Assembly (NCBI GenBank): GCA_024760905.1
Contig: CM045735.1
Coordinates: 32,720,749 to 32,784,748 of the forward strand
Direction: 5' to 3'
Source: Plotosus lineatus
Lineage: Eukaryota > Chordata > Actinopteri > Siluriformes > Plotosidae
Length of the DNA stretch: 64,000 nucleotides
Shown here: positions 44,284-55,476 of the stretch, in pieces
How the letters are laid out: the number at the start of each line of letters is the position of its first letter
Numbering within the stretch: position 1 is the stretch's first letter
Notes under the pieces: generated by a model
Database searches by the model: none
The model's input: only the letters and a program-made list of their open reading frames with translations
What the model was told of the DNA's origin: nothing
Position numbers and translations under genes: made by a program

Positions 44284-44515
44284 CATGCAGACTCAAATCC
44301 AGGACCTTCTTTCTGTGATTCTGTGAACCTTCTGACTACTACACCACCATGAGGCCCCAGTGTAATATTATTTAGAGATAATACAATTATCATAATCTGC
44401 TTTAGTCTGGAGTGCTTTTCAGGGTGCACCCTGCCTTCTCCCAGAGATTGCTGAGATAGACTCTTGCCTCCCTGCGCCCATACTAGGATTAAGTAGTTTG
44501 GCAAATGAACGATTA
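44282..44515. mobile_element. Two V-SINE fragments, opposite orientation
   Basis: 44282-44358 is a minus-strand tRNA-like head (CAGACTCAAATCCAGGACCT, ACTACTACACCACCATGAGG). 44400-44515 is a plus-strand tail (CAGGGTGCACCCTGCCTTCT, TAGGATTAAGTAGTTTGGCA). They lie tail-away from each other with no shared body. Confidence 0.6.
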
Positions 44516-46047
44516 TGAATTATCACAATTGTACAAGCCTGCCTGGTGCTGAAATAAACCACATACTCCTGATTTCTGGATGTACAGATGGATGAGAGAG
44601 TAAATAAATTTTGATAAGGAAATGGACTACCGTGAGCTTTGGAGGAGGAGGAACTAAAACTCCATTAATATTCCATTGTTAAATCAAGACATAAGGGTGG
44701 GAGAGGCATATTGAAAGACAAGGATGGGATTTAAATCCCAGGAAGTCTGTGTGTTCTCCATGGATTCAAGGATTAACATTATGAGTAGATCGTGAATATG
44801 TTGAAAGCCTATTTTTGTTTGTTTGCTTTTGGCACTATGATTAATAGCAGATGTTGCAAATCTCAAAGCTTATTTACACATCCAAAGTGATTAGTGATTT
44901 ACGAGTTTGGCGTTAAAAGACAAAGTTTGCCTACAGTACTGCATGAGCTGTAGCTAATACGCTAACTGCTCCAGCAGCCAACAACCCCTGAACTTTCTCA
45001 ATTGAAACTAGTTCGTTCCCATGGTGACCCGGGTCCTGGGAAGTGTTTTCTGAACAGATAGGAAATAACTTGCACCACATTATCCCACTTGAACAATGTT
45101 TATATCCAGAGGGAAATAATTAAATTGAATTGTTAATTAAAAGTTTTGGGATAAAATATTTGGAGAGCAATGCACCTAATCAGCTTGGTCTTTCTGAAGT
45201 AAAAGAAGTTATAATATTTTCTAGCTCACCTTGGCATCCACAGCCTCACGTCTTGACACTCTGAATATAGTCGATATTTAAATATCCATCACTTCATATC
45301 TCTGAATTCTTTATATTATCACCAAAATTGAGTCTTGGTTAGCAGCTGTGCATTAAAGGATCTGTGGTGATGTTTTTTCCCTTGTTCATGTCTTCTCATT
45401 TTAATGGAATTATTAGGTATTAGGCGGTTCTGGAAGCAGATCAGAAACGGTTGTTTTCAGCCCCTAGAGAGTGTATGTGTTAAAAAAATCAATTTATTGA
45501 ACTTTTATTGAACTAATCTGATTACTGACTGCCATACAAAACACTTCCGCCTCTTTCTATGTGTCGATCGCTTGTTCATGGTGTTGTTTTTGTTTCATCT
45601 GGCATGTTTTGTCTCTCAGTCCAATTTCCACATGTTTCAGTAGCCCAAAGTTCATGTTTTATATCTCTGAAGTTTTCTTTTTTTTTTCTTTTTTTTCTTG
45701 TTTAAAATGGATTCATAAGTTTTACTAATTTCATTATGATACTATAATCGGGGTTGATCATATTATTCCTGATATTGGAATAAACCAACTGAAATACTGC
45801 TCTTCTGTCCTGTCTCTCAGGGGCAGGTATTTTCAGAAACAGGAACACTGGTGGATGCTACACAACTTTTCAATCTGGTGGACATGTCTGTCTGTGTGCA
45901 CACAACACAAAGCATGAGTGATACCCACAGAAAACACAAGAGCACTTCTGTCATGAAAAAAACTGTACTGTTTTCCCCCTCAGAGAAACAAAAAAAAAGA
46001 AAAACAAATGCAAATGTAGAAGAAGGAATGGTTGAATTAAATAAAAT
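44516..46047. other. Unassigned DNA, possibly unique sequence
   Basis: About 1.5 kb without a recognised repeat. T-rich at 45670-45700. No convincing coding potential. Confidence 0.4.
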
Positions 46048-46064
46048 ACATTTTCTCTTTGGAT

Positions 46065-46931
46065 CTGAGCCCCTTCTTGTTTGCTATGGTGATGGACAGG
46101 CTGACAGACGAGGTTAGGCAAGAATCTCCATGGACTATGATGTTTGCAGATGACATTGTGATCTTTAGTGAGAGCAGAGGACAAGTGCAGGAAAATCTAG
46201 AGAGGTGGAGGTATGTCCTGGAAAGGAGAGGAATGGAGGTTAGCCTCAGTAAAACATAATACAGTACATGTGTGTGAATGAGAAGGACCCAAGAGGAACG
46301 GTGAGGTTACAGGGAGCAGAGATAAGGAAGGTGGAGGATTTTAAGTACTTAGGCTCAACAATCCAGATCAATGGAGAGTGTGGAAAAGAGGTGAAGAAGC
46401 ATGTGCAGGCAGGTTGGAATGGTTGGAGAAAAGTGTCTGGTATGATGTGTGATAGGAGGGTATCGGCAAGAATGAAAGGAAAAGTGTACAAGACGGTGTT
46501 GAGGCCAGCGATGTTGTATGGTTTAGAAACAGTAGCACTGGGGAAAAGACAGGAGGCAGAGCTGGAAGTAGCAGAGATGAAAATGTTGAGGTTCTCTTTG
46601 GGAGTAACGAGGTTGGATAGGATTAGGAATGAGTTCATCAGAGGGAAAGCACATGTAAGAGGTTTTGGAGACAAAGTCCGAGAGACTAGATTGAGATGGT
46701 TTGGACATATATAGAGGAGGGATAGTGAGTACATTGGTAGTAGGATGCTGAGGTTGGAACTACCAGGCAGAAGGTCTAGAGGAAGACCAAAGAGAAGATT
46801 TATGGATGTGGTGAAGGAGGACATAAAGGTAGTTGGAGTAAGAGTAGGAGATGCAGAGGATAGGGTGAGATGGAGGCAGATGATTCGCTGTGGCGACCCC
46901 TGAAGGAAAAAGCCAAAAGGAAAAGAAGAAG
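46065..46931 (+). mobile_element. RTE LINE copy 5, 5'-truncated
   Basis: Plus strand, 867 bp, covering RT from motif B ([13 protein letters not shown]) through MMFADDIVIFSESRG, FKYLGSTIQINGECG and the C-terminus to the 3' end CGACCCCTGAAGGAAAAAGC and GAAGAAG. A diverged target duplication ACATTTTCTCTTTGGAT (46048-46064) against ACGTTTTCTCTTGGAC (46932-46947) shows it is an independent insertion. Frames are broken at about 46258 and by a stop near 46714. Confidence 0.88.
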
Positions 46932-46947
46932 ACGTTTTCTCTTGGAC

Positions 46948-47130
46948 TGTCATTAGCTGTCTCTCAGTGCTGTTTCTGCTACGAGTCGCTCACACTATAA
47001 AAGTCAATGCCTGGAATATCAGATGTGCTTTAAAATCTCCAAGAATTATCCATCATTCTCTTCATGAATGCCTTCATCTTTGTTGTCTTTTATGTTGCTT
47101 CACAACCTGAGTTTACTGTTAACAGACAAT
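46948..47130. other. Unassigned DNA
   Basis: Nothing recognised. Confidence 0.4.
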
Positions 47131-47452
47131 GATGCGCTCATTTACAAAACCGCTCCATCCCACTAAGGTCACAAGATGTCAGGTAAATTTATGTCAGCCA
47201 CCTTTTTGTGAAAGAAAAGTAAATCCTGAACAGCTTCCAGTCCACCACAGGGCCGTAACATACACAACATTTCACACTCACACTTAGGGGAAAGCCATAT
47301 ATAAATATAGGAATATCCTGTTATCCTAACCAGTGTATCTGCAAAAAACCCACACAAACGTGGGAAGAGAATACAGACTCCACACAGAAATGCCCTTGCA
47401 AAACTTGTACTCAGGACCTTTTTGCTGGTAAGGTGCTAACTATATGAATTGA
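47131..47452 (-). mobile_element. V-SINE-type SINE, diverged
   Basis: Minus strand: ACAAAACCGCTCCATCCCAC (tail), CTGAACAGCTTCCAGTCCAC CACAGGG, CAAAAAACCCACACAAACGT GGGAAG (V-domain), then GTACTCAGGACCTTTTTGCT (head). Strongly diverged, so old. Confidence 0.7.
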
Positions 47453-47506
47453 TGAAATAATAACATTTCTTGGTGGTGGAATGAGATGACTGGGCCCTGC
47501 TGGGCC

Positions 47507-49250
47507 TCCACCGGTATGTCACCAGGACCAACTGCCTTTCCATTCTTCATTCTCTTCAATGCCCTCCTCATTTCACCCTTACTAATCTTTGCTACTTCCT
47601 GGTCCTCAACAGTCACCTCTTCTACTCTTTTTTTCTCTCCCATTTTCCTCATTCATCAGCTCTTCAAAGTACTCTTTCCATCTTCCCAGCAAACTTCTGT
47701 CATCAGTCAATACATTTCCCTCTCTGTCCTTAATCACTCTAACTTGCTGCACGTCCTTCCAATCTCTATTTCTCTGCTGTGCCAACCTATATAAATCATT
47801 TTCTCCCTCCTTACTGTCTAGCCAATCATACAAGTCATCATATGCTCTCTGTTTGGCCTTTGACACCGCTACCTTCGCCTTCTGCTGTGTCTCCCTGTCC
47901 TCCTGTTTACTCTCTTCGGTCCTCGCAATGTCCCATTTCTTCTTAGCTAGCCTCTTCTTTTGTACACACTCCTGCACTTACTCATTCCACCACCAAGTCT
48001 CCTTATCTCCTCTCCTTCCAGATGACACACCAAGTACTCTCTTACCTGTCTCCCTGATCACATTTGCTGTAGTTGTCCAGTCATCTGGAAGCACTTCCTG
48101 GCCACCCAAATCCTGTTTCAACTCCTCCTTGTAGACAACCTGACACTCTTCCTTTTTCAGCTTGTACCACTTTGTCTTCTGCTCTGTCTTTTCCTTCTTC
48201 ACCTTTCTCACCATCAGCATCATCCTGCACACCACCACCCTATGCTGTTTGGCAACACTCTCACCCACTACTACTTTGCAGTCACTGACTTCCTTCAAAT
48301 TACATCGCCAACACAAGATGTAGTCTACCTGTGTGCTCCTGTCTCTGCTTTTATAAGTCACCCTATGCTCCTGTCTCTTCTGGAAGAAAGTATTCACCAC
48401 GACCATTTCCATCCTTTTTGCAAAATCTATCAACATCTGTCCTTTGTTCCTGTCCTGGTTACCAAACCTGCCCATCACTTTCTCGTCCCCTCTGTTTCCT
48501 GCACCAACATGTCCATTGAGGTGTGCCCCAATGACCACTCTTTCAGCTCTGGGGGTACTCTGCATCACTTCATCTAACTCACTCCACAATCTCTCCTTCT
48601 TTTCTAGCTTACAGCCTGCCTGTGGGGCATAAGCACTAACAACATTGAACATCACGCCTTCAAATTCTAACCTGAGACTCATCACTCTGTCTGACACTCT
48701 TTACACTTCTAGAACATTCCTGACCAACCCTTCCTTCAGGATGACCCCTACTTCATTTCTCTTCCCATCCACATCATGATAAAACAGCTTAAACCCTGTT
48801 CCTAAGCTTCTAGCCTTGCTACCTTTCCACCTGGTCTCCTGAACACACAGTATGTCCACCTTCCTCCTCTGCATCATGTCAGCCAGCTCTCTACCTTTTC
48901 CTGTCATAGTTCCAACATTCAAAGTCCCTACTCTCAGTCATAGACTCATGCCTTTCCTCTTCTCGCTCTGCCCACGGACACGCCTCCCACCTCTCCTTCT
49001 TCGACCTCCCCTTCTTCGACCAACAGTAGTCCAATTTCCACCAGCAGCCTGTTGGTTGACAGCACTGATGACGGTCTTTGTTAACCTGGGCCTCGACCGA
49101 TCCCATATGAAATTTGTCTTGACGGTTCGCATTCTGTATTTTGGCAAAAGTTTTACGACGAATGCCCTTCCTGTCACATCCCTCTGCATTTATCCGGGCT
49201 TGGCACTGGCGTGAGGACGGAAACTTGTTTGTGCCCATCTTCACGGCTGC

Positions 49251-49252
<2 letters not shown>
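47507..49252 (-). mobile_element. RTE LINE copy 6, 3' part missing
   Basis: Minus strand. The 5' end at 49252 (reverse: AATGCAGCCGTGAAGATGGG) abuts (TA)n. It runs through UTR, EN and linker and stops at 47507 inside the DIPVE codons, so RT and the 3' end are absent. LINEs normally lose 5', not 3', sequence, so a later deletion or rearrangement is implied. Confidence 0.85.
47606..48922 (-). pseudogene. RTE copy 6 endonuclease and linker
   Basis: Frames 48922-48701, 48697-47978 and 47977-47606. Motifs: MNVGTMTGKGRELADMM, CVQETRWKGSKA, VSAYAPQAGCKLE, IGAHLNGHVGAGNRG (catalytic ADFN is AHLN here, losing Asp), RSTQVDYILCW, KQHRVVVCRM (His kept), DKETWWWNE* with a TAA right after NE. The third frame is the basic linker. 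Confidence 0.82.

Positions 49253-49311
<59 letters not shown>
49253..49311. repeat. (TA)n microsatellite
   Basis: Directly at the 5' end of RTE copy 6. Confidence 0.97.
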
Positions 49312-49313
<2 letters not shown>

Positions 49314-49316
<3 letters not shown>

Positions 49317-49419
49317 AAAATAAAAGGACAGGACAGAGTCGTTCTATTGAAACTCCATTTATCACCTGTGATAAATGGAGTTTCAATAGAAAGTCTTTGT
49401 TCTGTCCTTTTATTTTTGT
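49314..49419. repeat. 106-bp hairpin, 2-base loop
   Basis: Arms of 52 bases (49314-49365 and 49368-49419) around CT. The inner 20 or so pairs (TGAAACTCCATTTATCAC with GTGATAAATGGAGTTTCA) are perfect; about four mismatches occur further out in AGGACAGRACARAG. Confidence 0.93.
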
Positions 49420-49476
49420 TTATTTGCTCTACCAAAAAGTATTGAGCACTCTCCTACGGAAGGATCTACCCAGAAA

Positions 49477-49518
<42 letters not shown>
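49420..49518. repeat. Spacer and (TA)n left of Tc1
   Basis: About 60 bases of unassigned sequence, then (TA)n at 49481-49518 into which the Tc1 element inserted. Confidence 0.9.
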
Positions 49519-49519
<1 letters not shown>

Positions 49520-51073
49520 TAGTCCTTCTGAAAAAATTAGCATATTGTGCTAAAGTTCATTCTTTTCTGTAATGTACTGATAAAAATTAAACTTTTTAGA
49601 TTCATTCCACACCAACTGAACTATTTCAGGTCTTTTATTGTTTTGATACTGATGATTTTGGCATTGATTCATACAGCTCATGAAAACCCAAAATCCATAT
49701 CTCAAAAAATTAGCATGTTTCATCCGACCAATAAAAAAAGTGTTTTTAATTAAAAAAAGTCAACCTTCAAATAATTATGTTCAGTTATGCACTCAATACT
49801 TGGTCGGGAATCCTTTTGCAGAAATGATGCTTCAATGCGGCATGGCATGGAGGCAATCAGCCTGTGGCACTCCTGAGGTGTTATGGAGGCCCAGGATGCT
49901 TCGATAGCGGCCTTAAGCTCATCCACAGTGTTTGGTCTGGTGGCTTTCAACGTTCTCTTCACAATATCACACAGATTCTCTATGGGGTTCAAGTCAGGAG
50001 AGTTGGCAGGCCAATTGAGCCCAGTAATACCATGGTCAGTAAATCATTTCCCAGTGGTTTTGGCACTGTGAGCAGGTGCCAGGTCGTGCTGAAAAATGAA
50101 ATCTTCATCTCCATAAAGCTTTTCAGCAGATGGAAGCATGAAGTGCTCCAAAATCTCCTGATAGCTAGCTGCATTGACCCTGCCCTTGATAAAACACAGT
50201 GGACCAACACCAGCAGCTGACATGGCACTCCAGACCATCACTGACTGTGGGTACTTGACACTGGACTTCAGGCATTTTGGCATTTCCTTCTCCCCAGTCT
50301 TCCTCCAGGCTCTGGCACCTTGATTTCCGAATGACATGCAAAATTTGCTTTCATACGAAAAAAGTACTTTGGATCACTGAGCAACAGTCCAGTGCTGCTT
50401 CTCTGTTGCCCAGGTCAGGCGCTTCTGCCGCTGTTTCTGGTTCAAAAGTGGCTTGACCTGGGGAATGCGGCACCTGTAGCCCAGTCCACTGCTTCTACCG
50501 GTCCCCCAAGGTCTGGAATCGGCCCTTCTCCACAATCTTCCTCAGGGTCCGATCACTTCTTATGGTTGTGCAGCGTTTCCTGCCACACTTTTTCCTTCCC
50601 ACACAGACGTCCCTCTGAGGTGCCTTGATACAGCACTCTGGGAACAGACTATTTGCGCAGAGATTTCTTTCTGTGTCTTACCCTCTTGCTTGAGGGTGTC
50701 ACTGATGGCCTTCTGGACAGCAGGCAGGTTGGCAGTCTTACCCATGATTGCAGTTTTGAGTAACAAACCAGGCTGGGAGTTTTTAAAAGCCTCAGGAATC
50801 TTTTGCAGGTGTTTAGAGTTAATTGGTTGATTCAGATGATTAGGTTAATAGCTCGTTTAGAGTACCTTTTCATGATATGCTAATTTTTTGAGATAGGAAT
50901 TTTGGGTTTTCATGAGCTGTATGCCAAAATCATCAATATTAAAACAATAAAAGACCTGAAATATTTCAGTTGGTGTGCAATGAATCTAAAATATATGAAA
51001 GTTTAATTTTTATCAGCACATTACAGAAAATAATGAACTTTATCACAATATGCTAATTTTTTGAGAAGAACTA

Positions 51074-51074
<1 letters not shown>
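49519..51074 (-). mobile_element. Tc1-like transposon, full-length but dead
   Basis: Ends CTAGTCCTTCTGAAAAAATT and reversed CTAGTTCTTCTCAAAAAATT, both continuing AGCATATTGTG. TA on both sides, within a long (TA)n that the insertion splits. 1,556 bp, about the usual Tc1 length. The transposase gene runs on the minus strand. Confidence 0.92.
49750..50766 (-). pseudogene. Tc1 transposase, broken, catalytic Asp changed
   Basis: N-terminal frame 50766-50560: MGKTANLPAVQKAISDTLKQ and KEISAQIVCSQSAVSRHL, the paired-type HTH. Middle: a frame reading Q*SKVLFSYESKFCMSFGNQG, where the family has W and FSDES, so Trp is a stop and the first catalytic Asp is Tyr. Then SVMVWSAMSAAGVGPLCF, FIFQHDLAPAHSAKT (second Asp kept), a TGA, then NSPDLNPIENL (third acidic residue, Glu, kept). 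The C-terminus ends near 49750. A DD34E-type enzyme normally cuts and pastes at TA. Confidence 0.88.

Positions 51075-51144
<70 letters not shown>
51075..51144. repeat. (TA)n microsatellite
   Basis: Right half of the tract split by the Tc1 element; it also abuts the next RTE 5' end. Confidence 0.97.
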
Positions 51145-51146
<2 letters not shown>

Positions 51147-51466
51147 GCAGCCATGAGGCGGGGGGAGGGGGCACTAACCAGTGTCTCTCCCCCTTATGCC
51201 GGTACCAAGCCCGGAGAAATGCATAGGGTTGTGTCAGGAAGGGCATCCAACGTAAAACCAATGGCAAACTTTTATGATGCAAATCAGAAGTATTACCCCC
51301 ATACCGGATCGGTCGAGGCCCGGGTTAACAACAACCGCCATCAGTGCTGTCAACCAACAGGGTGCTAATGGAAATTGGACTTCTGTTGGTCGAAGGCTTC
51401 GGAGAAGGAGAGGCGGGAGATGTGTCCGTAGGCAGAGAGAGAAGAGGAAAGGCATGAGTCTAGGCA
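51145..51466 (+). mobile_element. RTE LINE 5' end only (copy 7)
   Basis: Plus strand: AATGCAGCCATGAGGCGGGG, CAGTGTCTCTCCCCCTTATG, TCAGGAAGGGCATCC, GAGGCCCGGGTTAACAACAA, ending at GGAAAGGCATGAGTCTAGGC just where the EN frame would begin. The rest is replaced by Tc1 sequence. Confidence 0.85.
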
Positions 51467-51473
51467 TGAGTCT

Positions 51474-51746
51474 CATGCAATTTGTGAATTGCATGTCATT
51501 CGGAAATCAAGGTGCCAGAGTCTGGAGAAAGACTGGGGAGAAGGAAATGCCAAAATGCCTGAAGTCCAGTGTCAAGTACCCACAGTCAGTGATGGTCTGG
51601 GGTGCCATGTCAGCTGCTGGTGTTGGTCCACTGTGTTTTATCAAGGGCAGGGTCAATGCAGCCAGCATTGAAAATCTAATGTTTATCAGTACATTACAGA
51701 AAATAATGAACTTTATCACAATATGCAAATTTTTGAGAAGGACTAG
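51474..51746 (+). mobile_element. Tc1-like element fragment (3' half)
   Basis: Plus strand. Reads CMSFGNQGARVWRKTGEKEM, SVMVWGAMSAAGVGPLCFIK, GRVNAAS, then jumps to the terminal region and the right TIR (ATTTTTGAGAAGGACTAG). 5'-truncated and internally deleted member of the family at 49519-51074, in opposite orientation. It keeps Gly in VWGAMS where the long copy has Ser. Confidence 0.85.
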
Positions 51747-51890
51747 TGTGTCTAGTATATATAGAATATATATATTCTAATTTTAATGATATTGAACACA
51801 ACTAAGAAATAGTTTTTCAATTGGCCCTGGGCGTGGACTCCCAACCTCTGAGGCATAATCAATACCTTACACTGTTTTTCATTCTCTATT
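51747..51890. other. Unassigned DNA
   Basis: Nothing recognised. GGCGTGGACTCCCAACCTCT GAGGCATAATC may be a scrap of a SINE head. Confidence 0.35.
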
Positions 51891-52176
<286 letters not shown>

Positions 52177-52177
<1 letters not shown>

Positions 52178-53072
52178 TAAGAGCCAGGTGGTAGGGCGGA
52201 GAAAGGAGAGACACGAGTAGAAGATGTTTCTCATCCGCCGCTTTCAAAGAGTGAAGCTGTTGCCTTATTATTTTAGTCTCGATTGGCAGGTATGGAGTGA
52301 GCCAGGAATGCAGAAAAGAGGGGGAGGAATCAGGTGGCTTAGTGCAGAAAGAAGGAAAGATTTCCGTGATACAAGGTCATTAGAATCCTGATGACAAACC
52401 GGAACTTCTGATACCGAAAAAGAAATATAATAAAAAGAAGCTCATGCTTTTATGTGCTTGTGCTTTTTTTTTCTTTACCAAAACATGTAATTTTTTTTTA
52501 AATTAATATCTTTAATTGTAGATTCAAGATGTAAATTTATCCAAAAATATATTTATTTAGGAACTATAATAGTTTCTTTTAAAGCATGTACCTGTAGTTT
52601 TTGTCTAGATGAAGGAGGGGGAAAAAAACATGTCATCTGCCGCATAGACTGAATCAGAGAATCAGAAACCACCACCAACGAAAAGAACAGAGAGAAAGAG
52701 CAAAGGCATGAGCAAGTTTCCTTTGGGGCTGAACAGGTGCAGTAAGTCTAGGGAGAAACACGTTAGGAGTTGTGGGTTTTGTCATGATATACAGTTCAAC
52801 TTCTGGTTAACCGAGTTACACAGTGAAGACAACATTTGCTACTAATTCAAGGATATTTGTGTGAGATAGAGTCTCTGACTTCCTTTTTCAGGAGCAAGGC
52901 AGATACAACTTTATTTTGTGGTGACAAATGCTTTCTTTATTTCGCATTGCTTAAGTTTTTAGGCAAGAAACTTATACTTGTTCTGTAGGCCCAGGTAAAG
53001 AAGCAGTTTAATATTATATCAGGTTCATTGAAAAAAATGGGTTTTTTTCTCTCCATGCAATAAATTTCTTTA
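52177..53072. other. Unassigned DNA
   Basis: About 0.9 kb. 52250-52400 has balanced composition and no repeat signature; otherwise nothing recognised. Confidence 0.4.
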
Positions 53073-53650
53073 AAGGGGACCTGTGGTGAATTAGTGTTGC
53101 TGTCTATATAAAATAATCACATACAACATCAGCTGTTCCTTCCTGCAACATCAGTCCATGCCTGTTTTCAAAGTGCCTGTGAGTGCTGCAAAACTGGGCA
53201 TGCCCAGAGATCATGCCTTTCTGATTGGCTATTCCAGCTTAGTAGTGTCAAGCTCGTGCATCATAACTATTACAATTATCAGCAAGTTTTAAGTCACAGT
53301 GCTGAAATTGAGGGAATTATCTCTTTTTGTTCCTAAACCAACTGATGACAGGAAAGCTCAGTTGGCGAACTGTTATCTGCATAATTCATTTGGCTCTCCC
53401 ATCATGCTCATCTCTGGGTGTGATTGATGTGTCTTGTGGAGACAGTGAGAAGTTACATTCTAGTAACTCTGAGGATGTCACTTCCAGGGGAGAAACAACT
53501 GTAAACCCTACAGTTCAGCCCCCATCAGTACCTGACGGCATAAAATTACTAGTTTTGTGCTTTTTATGGTCAGTTATTTCTAAAAATAAGCATCTACATC
53601 ACCTAAATATATTACATATGCACATATTATGCTATAAGGATGACCAATGC
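53073..53650 (+). repeat. Dispersed repeat R1, copy 2
   Basis: Begins GGACCTGTGGTGAATTAGTG and ends near ATTATGCTATAAGGATGACC. It is longer than copy 1 because of about 70 extra bases around 53440-53520. A 113-codon open frame over it is not conserved in copy 1. Confidence 0.7.
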
Positions 53651-53651
53651 T

Positions 53652-54155
53652 GCTATACTTTATTTTAATTCAAAAGAAACCATCAGCTTACTGACCTTGC
53701 TCTCTTACTTTCTCTCTCTTTCTCTTTACGTGATGGAATTTTCTTTTTCCAAGTATTTTTGCAGTCTTGTGCATTTTTCTTCAGTTGTATTGACATAATG
53801 CATACCTGTCCTTTTCCAACATAAGGAAAAGACTATTTCACATTTAATGGAATAACAGTGTTCTTTTTCTTTCCTTTTTTTAGATCATTGCTTAAGACAG
53901 ACCACTAGTTGTTTCATTTTGTGTATCGTGTGTTTTTATTTTTGGTTTTCCACTACGTTAAAAGGAAAAGTCAACACCATTTAAGGTCAGGGATAATGTT
54001 TATTATTGTATGAGGCAGATGCTTGAAACAGGTCAGAACTGTTATGTCTGTAGCTAACAGTAAAGGACAAAGAATAAATGTACTGAAATCATCAAATATA
54101 CAGATACTGTTACATCTGAATTTAAGAGCGTAGGCGAGTGCATTAAAATTTTACA
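53652..54155. other. Unassigned AT-rich DNA
   Basis: Nothing recognised. Confidence 0.4.
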
Positions 54156-54163
54156 CTCTTGGA

Positions 54164-55236
54164 TAGGGATGTCATTGACAATCGGAATATCGGAATATTG
54201 CCGATATAATTATGTCGATCGATAATTAATACCTATAAAAGGGGTATCGATACTTCTAATGTTCTAGCTTCCTGTGTTCATGACAGCATCTGTCGTAAAT
54301 GCCATTTCAATAACACCCCGAGTAAATGGTACGTCCCGCCTCGCTGTATGGTAAATGGTACGTCCCTGCTTCTAGTGTGCCATCAGAGCACGTGTTCTCA
54401 ACAGCCGGAACATTTTGAACAAGAAGAGACACTTATCACCGGATAATGCAGATATGTGCATCTTCTGAATCTATATATCTATTTTCGATTCCACGTCACT
54501 GTGACATGCAGCAGAGAGCCAATCCTTTCTGTACTCCACTGTGTGGGCGAGTCCGATAGCTTCAAACTCCAATTTTATTGGATTATAACAACAGCCACAG
54601 ACTGTGCGTGTTGTTTGAGTGAAGGGATAAATTGCCCTCATTTTGATCAGCTCATTTCCACGAAGCCAAGCACAGCTGGCAAGCAAACACAAATGGACGG
54701 ACATGGAAAAACTTCAACCCGCAGACCAGCGGATTGCCAAAACTTGGGATGCTTCCTGTCAGATAAACACTGCAGCGTGTGAGTCCAATAAAATTAGAGC
54801 TTCAAGGTGTCAGACCCGCCCACACAAAAAGGATTGGCTCTCAGCTTCGCGCCACAGTGACGTGGCATTGAAAGTAGATGAATAAATTTGCTCTGAGCAG
54901 TTAGAAAGTGAATCTGCATCATCTCCTGCTTGGCCTTTTAAAATGCTGGTGCTGCCGGCAGAACAAACAACTGTCGTACGCAACACTCGCACTGCACTGC
55001 CATGAATCATGCTTCACCACTTTTGGGGTCGTCAAGTCAATCAGACGAAACTTGCATAGGTCGTAAGTCGATGACTCACTGTATTCAATGCATTATACAA
55101 ACTGATGTAATATATCTTAGTCTGTTATATTTAATGCATTTATGGAACAGTACAGCAATAGTCTAATGTATCGATGCAGCGGAAATTTTTTTATCACTAT
55201 ATCGATACCAATAATAGGTTTTCAATGACACCCCTA
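54164..55236. mobile_element. hAT element with internal inverted repeat
   Basis: Ends TAGGGATGTCATTGACAATC and reversed TAGGGGTGTCATTGAAAACC, flanked by 8-bp CTCTTGGA (54156-54163) and CTCTCAGA (55237-55244), 6 of 8 matching. Sub-terminal ATCGATA-type repeats occur at both ends. Inside, 54470-54530 (CACGTCACTGTGACATGCAG) pairs with 54825-54885 (GCCACAGTGACGTGGC). No transposase. Confidence 0.78.
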
Positions 55237-55244
55237 CTCTCAGA

Positions 55245-55465
55245 TCTTAAAGCGGTAAACCAGATATAAAATTTCACAATTATTTTTCTTGATAATTTTA
55301 GATAATTGTACTTTCATATAGAGTGATTATATTTCTCTCACATCTGATGTAATTTTTAAGTTAAAATACATGTATAAATAGTGTAAAAATGATGTATGCT
55401 ATGTCATGATCAAATTTGTCAAATAATGTCTCCCTCAAATCTTGTAATTTCAATTTACTACACGT
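55245..55465. other. Unassigned AT-rich DNA
   Basis: Nothing recognised. Confidence 0.4.
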
Positions 55466-55476
55466 ATCTCCACTTC

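Noticed and set aside
46065..49252. RTE copies 5 and 6 as one LINE inverted by twin priming
   Set aside because: Copy 5 has its own target duplication, and the inverted 5' part lies on the 3' side, opposite to what twin priming gives.
53327..53668. 113-codon plus-strand frame
   Set aside because: It lies across dispersed repeat R1 and is not kept in the other R1 copy.
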